DNA of 64,000 bases from Enchytraeus crypticus (GCA_905160935.1 CAJHZI010000839.1:1-64000); one strand, 5' to 3'. Counted from the first letter of the stretch, positions 1-11,604 are shown. The notes: generated by a model not told the origin, from the letters alone. Numbers and translations: made by a program.

Positions 1-511
1 GAGTGAGTGAGTGAGTGAGTGAGTGAGTGAGTGAGTGAGTGAGTGAGTGAGTGAGTGAGTGAGTGAGTGAGTGAGTGAGTGAGTGAGTGAGTGAGTGAGT
101 GAGTGTGAGTGAGTGAGTGAGTGAGTGAGTGAGTGAGTGAGTGAGTGAGTGAGTGAGTGAGTGAGTGAGTGAGTGAGTGAGTGAGTGAGTGAGTGAGTGA
201 GTGAGTGCGTGAGTGAGTGAGTGAGTGAGTGAGTGAGTGAGTGAGTGAGTGAGTGAGTGAGTGAGTGAGTGAGTGAGTGAGTGAGTGAGTGAGTGAGTGA
301 GTGAGTGAGTGAGTGAGGGAGTGAGGGAGTGAGTGAGTGAGTGAGTGAGTGAGTGAGTGAGTGAGTGAGTGAGGGAGTGAGTGAGTGAGTGAGTGAGTGA
401 GTGAGTGAGTGAGTGAGTGAGTGAGTGAGTGAGTGAGTGAGTGAGTGAGTGAGTGAGTGAGTGAGTGAGTGAGTGAGTGAGTGAGTGAGTGAGTGAGTGA
501 GTGAGTGAGTG
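1..511. repeat. (GAGT)n microsatellite array
   Basis: The window opens inside a nearly pure tetranucleotide array. A few variant units occur: a GTGTGAG near 103, GTGCGTGAG near 205, and GAGGGAGTGAGGGA near 315. A second array of the same unit and with similar variants lies at 39227-39707. Confidence 0.98.
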
Positions 512-791
512 TACAAAGAAGATAGAGACTGGGCAAAGTCAAGTACGGGAAGGGGGGTTCAATACCTTCGTGAAATCTTTCAAAGAAAATTCTAGAACAT
601 ACTCTTTAGTAATCTATAAATAAACAGGTATCAATCAATAAATTAATTACTAATTACATAAATGTTACGCTGTTCTATGCAACATGTCACAGTGGAGCTT
701 AATGAAGAATCACGTAACCTAGTTGGGAACAATCACGTTATAATGTAGTGATCAATATCAAACATCTTCCCTGATTATTTTGACCATCTGA

Positions 792-1034
792 AAAAGTAAA
801 CACGCATTATAGTGAAATGATCAACCATGTTGATGTCTATCACTTTTAAAACCACATGTTTAATCCGTTAGGCAATTTAGACCATTTTCCGTATAGCCAG
901 TCCAGTGAATGTCAGAGATTTTACTCTCAGATCAGCGCGACCGGGATTCGAACCCACGAAGATTCAAATCACCTTAGGATTTGTCATTTAAAACTTCATG
1001 ACGTTACCCCTACGCTATTTAGACATTCTAAATT
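792..1034 (-). repeat. SINE-B copy (tRNA-derived)
   Basis: On the minus strand this reads as a tRNA-like head, with A-box-like TAGCGTAGGGGTAACG and B-box-like GGTTCGAATCCC. A fixed body follows and ends in ATTATAGTGAAATGATCAAC (plus strand). The same sequence recurs at 3903, 7300, 15207 and 41325. Confidence 0.85.
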
Positions 1035-1558
1035 CTGACGGTAGCTATAGTGTGTCAGGTCGTTAAGAAGATACACAACCTAGCTTTGGCGTTGAAATTT
1101 TACTATAATGAAGTTTTAACACCCGTTTCCTAACTCGAAGAGGATTTCGTGAACTGCTCAAAATAAAAAAATATTTGTAGAATACAAATGTTATTTAATT
1201 GAAAGGCGAGGATAACATTTTCAAAATTTCAATTCATGCCGAAGAGCAAACAGGAAATCATTAGCAGCAAGTGACGGAAACAATGAAACGTGTCCTCTAA
1301 CTACTCAAATCTTAAATTAGACATTTTTAAAAATACTATAGCCTTTGGACCTAGATGATCTATGCCTGGGCAGCTTTAGGCTTTAGACTTAGTATGCCAC
1401 GACTAACAAAACAATTCCTAAATTAATTTTTAATAAAATATTTAATAAGTGGAGTAATTTCAAAAGATAGTTATTCTGTAACTCATTGTTGAGGATTGTG
1501 TAGGAATCTAAAGAATTCGAGGAATTACAGTAATTGAGCCGTCAATCGATTTATAATG

Positions 1559-1845
1559 CGAATTGTCTGACTGATTGACTTGATTGACTGACTGTGTAGC
1601 ATACTGACTGACTGACTGTGTCTGACTGACTGACTGACTGACTGACTGACCGACTGACCGACTGACCGACTGACCGCCTGACCGACTGACCGACTGACCG
1701 ACAGACCGACAGACCGACAGACCGACAGACCGACAGACCGACAGACCGACCGACCGACCGACCGACCGACCGATCGACCGATCGACCGATCGACTGACTG
1801 ACTGACTGACTGACTGACTGGTTGACTGACTGACTGACTGATTCT
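1559..1845. repeat. (GACN)n compound tetranucleotide array
   Basis: GACT units pass into GACTGACC pairs, then GACAGACC pairs, pure GACC, GATCGACC pairs, and back to GACT. The order is layered rather than random. Confidence 0.95.
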
Positions 1846-2344
1846 TGCCTCTGTCGAATTATAGATAGATATCGTGATTTATTTTAATAACGTATTCGTT
1901 TAATTGTTTTCAATCTGACTAACGCAGAAAGTTACAGTACAGAAATTTCAACAGAAGCAGCAAGACAAATTACAGATATAGCCTAAACACTTAATAGGCT
2001 AGATATAAGAGAGATGAAACTAAAAATTGACTTTGATAACATTTACTACAAGTGTATAACCACATTACGTAAATCGATGGCTTATACTATTCATAAATAC
2101 CTTGTATATGCCCTACTCTAGTATGGAATATTTATTTATTAATCTAGAAATTTACTTATTTTATGATCAATTAAATGAAACATTAATTGATTAATTGATT
2201 AATTAATTAATTAATTAAGTAATTAATTAATTGCACATGAAGTAATAATTTGTTTCACTTCTCTCTAAATAAAATCATGCTTTATTTTTCAGATGGCAGC
2301 AGCTACTAGAAAAATATTTCTTCCCAATATAATGACTGTATGCG

Positions 2345-2455
2345 GACATGAAGAAGAAAACGGAAGATAGTAGTAAGTGGAGGCTTTATATACAATGGAC
2401 CTGCCAGTAGGTAGTGCACTAAGAGAGAGAAAAATAGAGAGAGAGATAGCAACAG
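2345..2455 (+). mobile_element. LINE-G 3' end fragment
   Basis: A diverged copy of a sequence that in better copies encodes the C-terminal residues EEWRRYVPWTCQ of a non-LTR ORF. It includes ATGGACCTGCCAGTAGG and a trailing AGAGAG tract. Confidence 0.7.
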
Positions 2456-3902
2456 TACATAATAACATAATTGAACATAAATTACGATGTAGAAATATAG
2501 ATTAGATTTGTGGATAAGGCTTACAGTGATATTACATTACTTCAGAAGTCGGAATAAAACATCACTTCACTCTAAACCAACGCTGTCTTCATGTGCAATT
2601 TATTATTCACTTAGCTCTATGCCAGCTATTTAGTGATTATTGCTTTATATTGCCTTATGCTAAGATTATAACTAAAATTCGATTGGCATAGTTTATACCA
2701 ATTCAGGCTTAGTAGGTTTGTTAGGCTTAGGCTTAGTATTTATTAGGAGAAATTTGTTTGACATAGTCAAGTGAAAGATCAGAAACAATCTCATTTGACA
2801 AAAATGACATAGAAAATTAAATATAAATAAAATCATTTGTAAAATGCATTAGAGTGCTGCCAGCTTTGTTAACAAGTTGACGCAATTTTGTTCGCAAATT
2901 GCTGAAAGAGCGAAGCTTTATCATTTTACAAAATATTGTTGTGATTAGGCTGAAGAAGACCAATTTTAATTTAGCTTTGGCTTAGAATGAGCCAAATTTG
3001 TTTGGCCTAAGATAAGCCTCAAGATATGTCATCTATGGTTGTTTGGTTTGGTATAAGTTTAGACTTAGGCCTAGGTTTGCAATCGCTGGTCTCTACGGTT
3101 GTTTCTAAATGTTCACATAGCCTACATGTATAATTATATAGTGGGATCCAACTCTCTAATCCTAATTCCAACATTCTAATCTTGTGGACTTTACTAGTAC
3201 TAGCTCAAGAATGTACAAAATATCAACACAGAGGCAAAAGTGACGCCTGCAGAATCAGAATGCACAATGTTATTCTATTGGTCGGCATGTTTATACCAGA
3301 CAGCTGTCGCGAGGTTTTTATAAGTCTAGTAGACTGTAACATCAAAGGAAACTTTTCATGACTCAACAAAACTGTAAAAAAACTCAGAGATCTGGCAATA
3401 GTGGGGGGGGGTGTAATTTAATGTAGATGAAGGGAGGGGGGTATCAAATTTGCCTTCAGTTTACTCATATTTGTCGAAACGTATTTGCGCAGAAAACATT
3501 AAAATGCTCTTCATATACAATTAGAACACCGAAAATTAAACCGTGTAGAGTTCACATACAAAACACACAAACAAGCAAATGCAACAGGAAAAAACACAAA
3601 CGACATGTGAACTATGGCGAACTTAAAAAAATAAGAAAAATAATGAAGAAGAAGAAGAAGTATTAATATAAATACTATAATATATAGGCCTAATATTATG
3701 TCTTAAGCCTGCAAGTCGATCATGTGGCGCACGATGAAAAACCGATAAATAGGCTAACTAAAAACTAAATTAAATAACTAGGAATTGATTTTATAGTCAG
3801 GTGTGGAAGTATTTTAAAAGCGTTTTAGCTTTGGCAGCCTAACTTTGTTCAACAATTATTTGATATTATTATATGTAATTATTATTATATAATTATTTTT
3901 AG

Positions 3903-4135
3903 AATGTCTAAATAGCGTAGGGGTAACGTCATGAAGTTTTAAATGACAAATCCTGAGGTGATTTGAATCCTCATGGGTTCGAATCCCGGCCGCGCTGATC
4001 TGAGAGTAAAATCTCGGACATTCACTGAACTGGTTATACGGAAAATGGTCTAAATTGCCTAACGGATTAAACATGTGGTGTTAAAAGTGCTAGATATAAA
4101 CATAGTTGATTATTCACTATAATGCGAGTTACTAA
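3903..4135 (+). repeat. SINE-B copy (tRNA-derived)
   Basis: A full-length plus-strand copy. The A-box region is at about 3912-3928 and the B box GGTTCGAATCCC is near 3977. The tail motif ends near 4130. Confidence 0.87.
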
Positions 4136-4261
4136 AGATTAGGATATTAATGTCTGATGTCTACTAAACATAAACTCCTACGTCACAGAGTATTTCATAA
4201 GAAACCTTTCTTAAGTTAAGCATTATACTTTTTATGCATATCTCTCTTTATTTTTCTCTTT

Positions 4262-4300
4262 CACTCTTCTCTACTCTTCTCTCTCTCTCCCTCTCTCTCC

Positions 4301-4332
<32 letters not shown>

Positions 4333-4355
4333 ATCTCTCTATCTCTCTATCTCTC

Positions 4356-4411
<56 letters not shown>
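4262..4411. repeat. (CT)n microsatellite
   Basis: A pyrimidine run with occasional CTAT and CCCT interruptions. The serine/leucine ORF over it is only a repeat read-through. Confidence 0.95.
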
Positions 4412-5199
4412 GTCACATGTCGCTAAGGCTTTGCAATGTTTATCATACCTTTACGTGGCCTGACAAGTAGGCCTGTAGCCACAAGGCCTACATCTAGGCT
4501 GCAGGCCTACACAAATTCAGACAGGTAAGAAAAGCATAGGCCTGTTTCTAATTACAGTATGACTCTTTTATTAGACCACAAAAGTCTCTATATACATAAA
4601 CAAAGAAATCTATCAATTAAGATCATTCATTTAGAGTTTATAGGATTCTTCAATTTTTAGTAGCTCACTAAACGGACGAAATGAGGTTGTCCACACCTCC
4701 TGTAACTGTCTAATATAAGTTAGGTCTACTTTCTGTTTGAAAATGTCGAGTCTCAGGTGTTAGGTGTTAGGTGTTAGCACGAGTGTTAGGGAGCCACTAG
4801 ACGGTCAGGTCATAAAACAGCAGAGGCTGGGGTAGGATGAGTCAATTTGTAACATATTTCACAAATATGTTTAAAATCTGTTTAAAAAATTCTCTAAATT
4901 TAATTTGGAACTGGACACTTTAAGGATGTTTTTCTTCTAGTGTTCACTCATAATGGTCCATGGCACATATTCTTGCTTACAAGTGTCAAACTCCGCTAAT
5001 TATAAAAAAAGCTAAAGCTAATGTTAACGTAATTTACATTATAGCATTATTATTTGTAGCTATGATCAGAATAGAGACAAAGGTCAGAAAGAAGAGCCTA
5101 TAGACTAAGCCTCTTTTACTTCCTTGTTTAGTTTAACTGATTAATTGCATCAGCCGTTCATTCAGATGTTTAAACGAGGTCAGTGCGACAATGAAATAA

Positions 5200-5262
5200 A
5201 TAAATAAAGGTTTAACGTCCGTTTCCTCATACAAGGATGATGTCAGGGACGTCACTTGTTAT
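5200..5262 (-). repeat. SINE-C 3' piece
   Basis: Read on the minus strand it runs from GACGTCCCTGACATCATCC to GGACGTTAAACC. The same block recurs at 21765, 24590, 27283, 34978, 35100 and 47825. Confidence 0.7.
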
Positions 5263-5590
5263 AGTTTCATTCTTTAATTTATGTTAACCCTCGTGACAAC
5301 TGAAACAATTCAGGCAAAAACAACGAAATTTGATTCCTTGTAAGACTAAAATGCAGGTAGAGATGATGGCAACGGAAATCTACCACAGACCGTTTGAATA
5401 TGTCACCAAGCTTAGAGCTCAATTTTCTAAGTATATCATCTCATAGATCATCCTGATGAACTATAGGATGATCACTATTGAGAGTGGAAGACTAGTAGTA
5501 TACTAGTGTAATAATTTATGCCATGGAGCTGCTATTCATCAGAGCACCAGAGAAATGGATGATAGCTGTAACTGCTATATACTGTATACT

Positions 5591-5621
<31 letters not shown>

Positions 5622-5883
5622 TTTCGTTTGATATTGGCCACCTCACCCTCTCCCTACACAACGTGTGAAGTTTAGACGAGCTCTAGCCTGTGACAGACGG
5701 TCACAGCCTGGTCACAGCAGAGCTGCCCTATTGTCACCGCACTGCCTACGTGGGGCTATAGAGACATCGGCTTTCCCGGGCTTCTCTTTAGTCTATCAAC
5801 ATCGGTGAAGCCACAGTTTTACAACAGGTGTACAATGTTTGTATTCCGTGCTCGTAATCAGTGGTGGTGATGAGAGCTTGACT

Positions 5884-5947
5884 TCAATCAATCATTCAGA
5901 ATTTAATGTTCATTTCTTCGCTATAAGGCAATGTCAGGGTCGTCTTT
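5884..5947 (-). repeat. SINE-C 3' piece with (CAAT)n end
   Basis: A diverged minus-strand copy preceded on the plus strand by CAATCAATCATTCA. That is the complement of the TTGA-type tail seen on other copies. Confidence 0.55.
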
Positions 5948-6299
5948 TGCAGAATCTACACAAACAGGCGTCAAAACACCACACGATAACGACTGAGTAT
6001 ACAGAGACCACAAGAGAAAGCGAGATCGAAACAGGGCAAGTCCATGATCCAATGCAAGCGGGTCAAAATTAGAGTTTCTTCAAACTTTGTTAATTAATAA
6101 AACGTGTAGCACCGTTAGCTTACTGACTCGAGGCACAGGAGATTGATTTGTTTACTTTAGAATTATAAAATTACATTTTTAAATCTTGGATATATTACTT
6201 TACTGAATAAGGCCAATGCTGCAAGCTGGAAGGTAAGATTTATCGTCCACCTCTAGCATTAGTATTTTTGTGCATTAAATTTAGTTTTATACGTCTTGC

Positions 6300-6372
6300 G
6301 AACATTACTGAACATTCCCGATCATTTCCGAACATCCCTGAACATTCCAGAACATTCCAGAACATTCCCGAG
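6300..6372. promoter_or_regulatory. Candidate heat-shock element array
   Basis: Seven tandem 10-bp units close to GAACATTCCA alternate GAA and TTC pentamers without a gap. That matches the binding pattern of heat-shock factor (nGAAnnTTCnnGAAn). The three units at about 6340-6368 are perfect and the outer ones carry one or two changes. The array lies about 260 bp upstream of the profilin start codon. The match to the known HSF site is seen directly; regulation of profilin is inferred. A simple 10-bp minisatellite is the alternative. Confidence 0.55.
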
Positions 6373-6632
6373 ATCTTTACCTTCGCTTTGTGATTCTATG
6401 AAACCATCAGATCAGGATCAACCCCAATTAGTCCAATCCTTCAACGTAAGAACTTCTATTAAACTTTAACAAGGAAAGTTATTGTTAAAGGAAGCCCAGG
6501 CGCACTTTACATTGCGCCATATTTTCTACCCCGTCACTTCGACATATCATCTGACAGTACTTACTTAGATAGACTACTTCGAGTACTAGTTTTTCTCCAG
6601 TATCTGTAGTCCAGTATCCGGCAGTGCTCAAC

Positions 6633-8341
6633 ATGTCCTGGGATCAGTACATCACCACTCTGACCGGAAGTGGAAGCGTTACGAAGGCGGCTATTTGTGG
6701 ATTTGACGGAAACGTTTGGGCGCAGAGTCCTGGATTTAATGTTAGTATAGAAAATATTCTCTATCGACTGATAAAGTTACCGTCAGCTTGAGCTCTGATT
6801 TATTTAAAATATCTGCAATACTATAGTAGAGTTACTCTTTAGAATAATCTAAAAACTATATTTTAAAGAGTTTTATTGACTTGTTTTCTTCTGAGCGTAA
6901 ATTTAAGTTAGAAATTTGTTTCTAGGTAGCATTTTGGCAAAGGCGACGTTATTAAAACCGTGGTGGTCTAACTAGATGCAATTGTTGTATGAAAATTGTA
7001 GATAAATTCGTGAAACGATAGAACGCCCCCTAATAATTACAGGTCTCCAATTGAACGTGGATTGGTTTCCTTGAATGATGGGGAAAATAGATTTATTTTT
7101 GTATTTAACGGGAATTCTAACTAATCTTAACCAATCTTAATCTCCTATTGATCTAGAATCTACTATAAAAGGGAACCGCCCACGTGACATGCTGTTCTAA
7201 TTTAGACTTTACGGGAAAGTAAATCTGCAAAATATCGCCGCACTACAATTGTATTTTGAACTACTAATGCCAGTGTTTTAATAATTCTTTTCTACCACAT
7301 TTATCACTTTTAACACCACATGTTTAAACCATTAGGCAATTTAGTCCATTTTCCGTATAACCACTCCAGTGAATGTCCGAGATTTTACTCTCAGATCAGC
7401 GCGGCTGGGATTCGAACCCACGAAGATTCAATTCACCTCAGAATATGTCATATAAAAGTTCATTACGTTACTACCACGCTATTAAGACATTCTATAGCTA
7501 GAGAATAATTCACTCTCTCCTTGACCAGTTTTGAAAAAATTTAGTATCATCTAGAGAAAGCTGTAATACTATAATATAATATCCCACTTTGACGCTATTG
7601 TGTTGAGATATCATTATCCTGCAAAGTAGACAAAACAACATAAACGAAACATCATTACAGTCGAATAAAACTTGTTCACAAGGCCCTGGTTACATCACAC
7701 ACATCGAGAATTCTTCACAAAATCAAATCAGACCATTTTATTGCAGATTCATACAGGTCCATATAGCAAAGGAAAAAAGAAACTAACAAGAAAATATAAT
7801 GACCCCGAGAAAGGAAATCTTAGAAGCAGTAAAATTAATAAACAGTGTTGGTTTGTTCCGGGTGTTTGAAATTGTTCATTAATCTCGTCAGGCAGACACT
7901 TAATGCTGGACTATTGTACACATTAGTATTTTTGTCAAGATATTACACATTCAGAATAAGATAGGCCTACTGCTTTTAATTGTCTATATTTGACTAACTA
8001 GTTGCCATTTAAAAGCGCTTCTGACTACCTTAGATATAACTTCTTAAATTAGTTATCAAAATTAAATTATATTAATACAAATGCAGTTGAGGATAGGAGA
8101 CATAAAAAGTGAAATGGCTGATTATATATCAGTGCAACTCGAATACGGTGCGAATATGTACGACCTAGAAGAGTGTGCTACTAAATTCTATAAAATAATG
8201 ATATTAATGAACGTATAAATATATTCATGTAGCTAATTATAATGATGTGCTTGATATGCATTTTATATGCTCCTAAATAGACTATCTCAAATATTTGTTG
8301 CTCACGAGTGTTATTTGGCATTTCTGGACATGTATATATAC

Positions 8342-8415
<74 letters not shown>

Positions 8416-11400
8416 CATATATATAGTGTATATATACATGTACAGAAATGCTCTAATAACACTCGTGAGCCAATAACTGTATATTTGAGTTCTTTTCGCT
8501 TTGTTTTAAAATTTGTTCACCATTGAGGTGGTTAAATAGCATTTATTATGTACTGTTAATTGATTAATATTGATTTTTGTAGTTTGCATAAGTTAAGTTT
8601 AGACCGATCGTTTATTTGAATTTAATGTACCCCCATTTTTAGACCTATCGTTTATTAGTACCCACATATTTAGACCCATCGTTTATTAGTACCCACATAT
8701 TTAGACCCATCGTTTATTAGTACCCACATATTTAGACCCATCGTTTATTAGTACCCACATATTTAGACCCATCGTTTATTAGTACCCACATATTTAGATC
8801 CATCGTTTATCTAGGACAGACAGTTTTAGACTCATCGGTTATTAGGATTTATCTAATCAATGCAGACGGACCTAAACACGACCCTACCGCAGACAAACTG
8901 ACCTAAACACGACCCTACCATAGACAAACTGACCTAAACTCGACCCTACCGCAGACAAACCGACCTAAACACGACCCTACCGCAGACAGAATGACCTAAA
9001 CACCACCCTACCACAGACAAACCGACCTAAACACGACCCTACCGCAGATAAACTGACCTAAACACGACCCTACCACAGACAAACTGACCTAAACACGACC
9101 CTACCACAGACAAACTCGACTTAAACACGACCATACAGCAGACAAACTCGACGTCGCTGAATAGAGACATTGAGTGTCAATGGAAAATGCAATGAGATGT
9201 GATATAACAGCCTACAATAGTTCTCATGTTTGCTCTGTTAAATAAAGATAATTAATTATATCGTATCTGTTTACATACGACAAGGAACCATCGCTTTAAT
9301 ATCCTGCACGACCACCTTGAAACAGCTGTTAGCTTTCACTTTAGTAGCGCTCACAAGTGCTCCAATGAGCTGATGAGCATTGAACAGACGCTCCGATGAA
9401 GAGCAGATACTCCTATGAAGAGCAGATACTCCGATGATGAGCAGATGCTCCGATGACGAGCAGATGCTCCGATGAGCAGATGAGCATTGAACAGATGCTC
9501 CGATGAGCAGATTAGCATTGAGCATCCAACTCTCTGCAGAACTTCCTAATTTGTAACCTTTTTGAGTCCAGCTAATCATTTCCATTCTTCTCCGTATCTA
9601 CATTTGTGATATACCATTATTCTTGGGGGATTCTGATTTTGAGGATGTGGGTCCCCTGTGCCTTCCTCAGCTTTGACTAACATTCACTGGGCAGAGGCGT
9701 CATAACCCGAGAAAACAATCCTGTCTACTCGTAACTTCTTTATGGCATCGCAAATGTCTCGGGCTTCTTTTAGATTTTCTTGTTCCATTAGAGATTACGA
9801 TCCTGCTTTACGTTTCGTTTAGGTTCTGTTTTCGAATCTCAAACACGGCGTTTGTTGTGTAGTACTATGGGTGTTCCCGGTACTGTTGTACTTATGCGCT
9901 GTGGTACTTATGGTACTGTGGTACTTATGTACTGTGGTACTTATGGTACTGTGGTACTTATGTACTTGTGGTACCTATGTACTTGTGGTACCTATGGTAC
10001 TGTGGTACTTTTGGTAATGTGATACTTATGGTACTGTGGTACCTATGGTACCTATAGTACTGTGGTACTTATGGTACTGTGGTAATTATGGTACTGTGGT
10101 AATTATGGTACTGTGGTACCTATGGTACTGTGGTACTTATGATACTGTAGTGCTCATGATACTGTGGTGCTCATGGTACTGTGGTGCTTCTGGTACTGTG
10201 GTGCTTCTGGTACTTACATACGTTAAGGAAAGCTTACCAATGAAAACAAGTTAACGCTCTAGAACTTAACATCAGGCCTACAGCAGATTGATTCTGTGTA
10301 GGAATTTCGGTGAATTTGTAATCAATGCGTGTATCAGACAAGAATGACATTAATATTGTTTATGTCCCACGTACAGTACAGTACAAACCTTCCTAACAAA
10401 GCCTATCTACACAGTAATGCTGAATCATACAGCACGGATCTCTTTGTAAACTACTGGTCGTCGTAATCAGAGTAGCGACATTCATCTCGCAAGTTCAGGG
10501 TCATAAGTTATGCATGGCATGAGTAACAAGTGATACATGCATTAGACTGAACGACGTGGTGACTGTAAACCCCCCTTACAACCTGCATTGTATTCATAAC
10601 ATGGCAACAGTTAAAGAATTTAAGAGTGCTAAAGTCATCGTTGACAACATCGAGCACTATTGAGACAAAATCAAGCAGGAGAGCGGAAGAAGGTCCAAAA
10701 ACGGTGCAAATTCCGAAATCCAGAAAATCAGTCCAATGTAAGGGAATAAAAGAAAAGGTTTAGGCACTTGTCGCAACTCGTGCGACCAAGAACAGAATTG
10801 TGCACAGTAGCATCAAAATACTTGTTAGAACTTTGCTGTAATCAGTACACATTGTACTACCAATATACTTGTTGATAGTCTTATTGAAATCACTGTACAT
10901 AGTAATACTTGCAGAAATATTCTTGGTAAAGCGTCGTGCATAGACGGTTGAAAGCTTTTCTCTTTGACCTCTCCTATCCACCCATTGCAAAGGAACTGAG
11001 ACCAACACGTAAACCTCCATTCCACTAGTACCCTTCCTTGGACTGAATTCCTGCATTTCGGTTTACACCGTTTTTGGACCCCACGCTCTGCTCATCTGAT
11101 TGAATTTTGTACCGTAGTGTTCGATGTTGTCGTGGACGAACGCAGCACTCTAATTGTATTGTTGTTTTGTTGCAATCTTTGTACAAATAGTACAACTAGC
11201 TAAAGCTTTAAATTTGTTATAATTTGTTTACCAAGTAATGCAAGTCTGTATGTTAAAGCTTATGTATGATTTTTTTACCTATTAACACAAGTCTGTATGT
11301 TAAAGCCTTTGTTATCATCGCTGCGTTGTTTCAGGTTAAGCCGGACGAGGTGAAAAAGCTGATAGACGGCTGTAAGAAGGCCGATGCGCTGCGTCAGAAC

Positions 11401-11604
11401 GGCGTAACGGTGGGGGGCACTAAATACATCTACATCCAATCAGATGAGTCCCAGATCCAAGGAAAGAAGGACCAGACAGGCGTATCCGTAGCCAAAGCTA
11501 AGACCTGCATCGTCATAGGAACCTACGCCAATGGTCAGCAGCCCGGTAACTGTAGGGCCCAGGTCGAGCGTATTGCGGAGTATCTGCTCAACGCGGGGAT
11601 CTAG
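6633..11604 (+). CDS. Profilin (actin monomer-binding protein), two coding exons
   Basis: Exon 1 is 6633-6740 (36 codons, MSWDQYITTLTGSG...) and exon 2 is 11335-11604, ending in TAG. Both splice junctions are phase 0 (AAT|GTTAGT and TTTCAG|GTTAAG) and give 125 residues. Profilins bind G-actin, promote ADP/ATP exchange and bring actin to proline-rich partners in the cytoplasm. The N-terminal SW...Y helix and the segment AAICGFDGNVWAQS are typical, as are KYIYIQSDESQIQGKK, TGVSVAKAKTCIVIGTY and the C-terminal helix RIAEYLLNAGI. At 125 residues it is the short type, seen in amoebae and many invertebrates, rather than the vertebrate type of about 140. The intron is 4.6 kb and carries a SINE-B copy, a fold-back, four tandem arrays and paired repeat D copies. 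The start is set by the conserved MSW. An upstream HSE-like array may regulate it. Confidence 0.95.
7300..7492 (-). repeat. SINE-B copy in profilin intron
   Basis: A minus-strand copy with GGGATTCGAACCCACG (plus strand) marking the B-box region. It is truncated at the distal end relative to the 792 copy. Confidence 0.83.
8286..8489. repeat. Fold-back (MITE-like) hairpin with (TA)n centre
   Basis: The left arm GCTCACGAGTGTTATT at about 8300 is matched in inverse by AATAACACTCGTGAGC at about 8455-8470. Further in, CATTTCTG pairs with CAGAAATG and ATGTATATATACA with its inverse. Outer halves CTCAAATAT and ATATTTGAG also pair, with small gaps. The centre, 8343-8408, is (TA)n. Confidence 0.8.
8630..8815. 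repeat. 31-bp minisatellite, about 6 copies
   Basis: Tandem units contain CGTTTATTAGTACCCACATA followed by TTTAGACCCAT, nearly identical between copies. The array lies in the profilin intron. Confidence 0.93.
8865..9150. repeat. 31-bp minisatellite of different sequence, about 9 copies
   Basis: Units carry GACCTAAACACGACCCTACC and GCAGACAAACT with scattered substitutions. It lies right after the other 31-bp array and shares its period but not its sequence. Confidence 0.93.
9395..9520. repeat. Short-unit tandem repeat (GATGAGCAGATGCTCC type)
   Basis: Degenerate repeats of about 15-18 bp each contain GAGCA and TGCTC, so single units can form small hairpins. Confidence 0.8.
9545..9800 (-). mobile_element. 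LINE-G fragment (C-terminal ORF region and beyond)
   Basis: The minus strand encodes a decayed MEMISWTQK, matching the MERISWTQK-type segment of the 56250 copy. The 9605-9720 part recurs inverted at 63600-63715. Confidence 0.6.
9870..10215. repeat. GGTACTTATGGTACTGT-type minisatellite
   Basis: Degenerate repeats of about 9 and 18 bp are built on GGTACT and TATGGTACTGT. The overlapping MVPIVLWY-type ORF is only repeat read-through. Confidence 0.9.
10624..10785 (-). repeat. Repeat D, inverted copy
   Basis: On the minus strand it contains GCACCGTTTTTGGACC and GTGCTCGATGTTGTCA. It faces the plus-strand copy at 11008 with about 220 bp between them. The class is unknown; no coding capacity and no clear pol III boxes were seen. 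Confidence 0.75.
11008..11165 (+). repeat. Repeat D copy
   Basis: A plus-strand copy running from CGTAAACCTCCATTCC through CACCGTTTTTGGACCCC to GCACTCTAATT. It most resembles the copy at 63187. Confidence 0.8.

Larger units (their letters stand above)
512..6632. other. Intergenic stretch upstream of profilin, no gene seen
   Basis: Both strands hold only short ORFs that coincide with repeats (two SINE-B copies, a LINE-G end, CT repeats, two SINE-C pieces). I see no exon with convincing protein similarity. Long AT-rich stretches such as 1035-1555, 2460-3900, 4480-5190 and 5265-5880 look unstructured. Confidence 0.6.

Noticed and set aside
792-1034. True tRNA gene
   Set aside because: A and B boxes are present, but no clean cloverleaf or acceptor stem forms. 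The sequence is dispersed in many copies with a shared non-tRNA body, so it is a SINE.
6513-6535. CArG-like box (CCATATTTTC) upstream of profilin
   Set aside because: It fails the GG end of the SRF site, and A/T-rich decamers are common here.
8630-9150. CRISPR-like direct repeats
   Set aside because: The units are contiguous with no unique spacers, and the DNA is animal.
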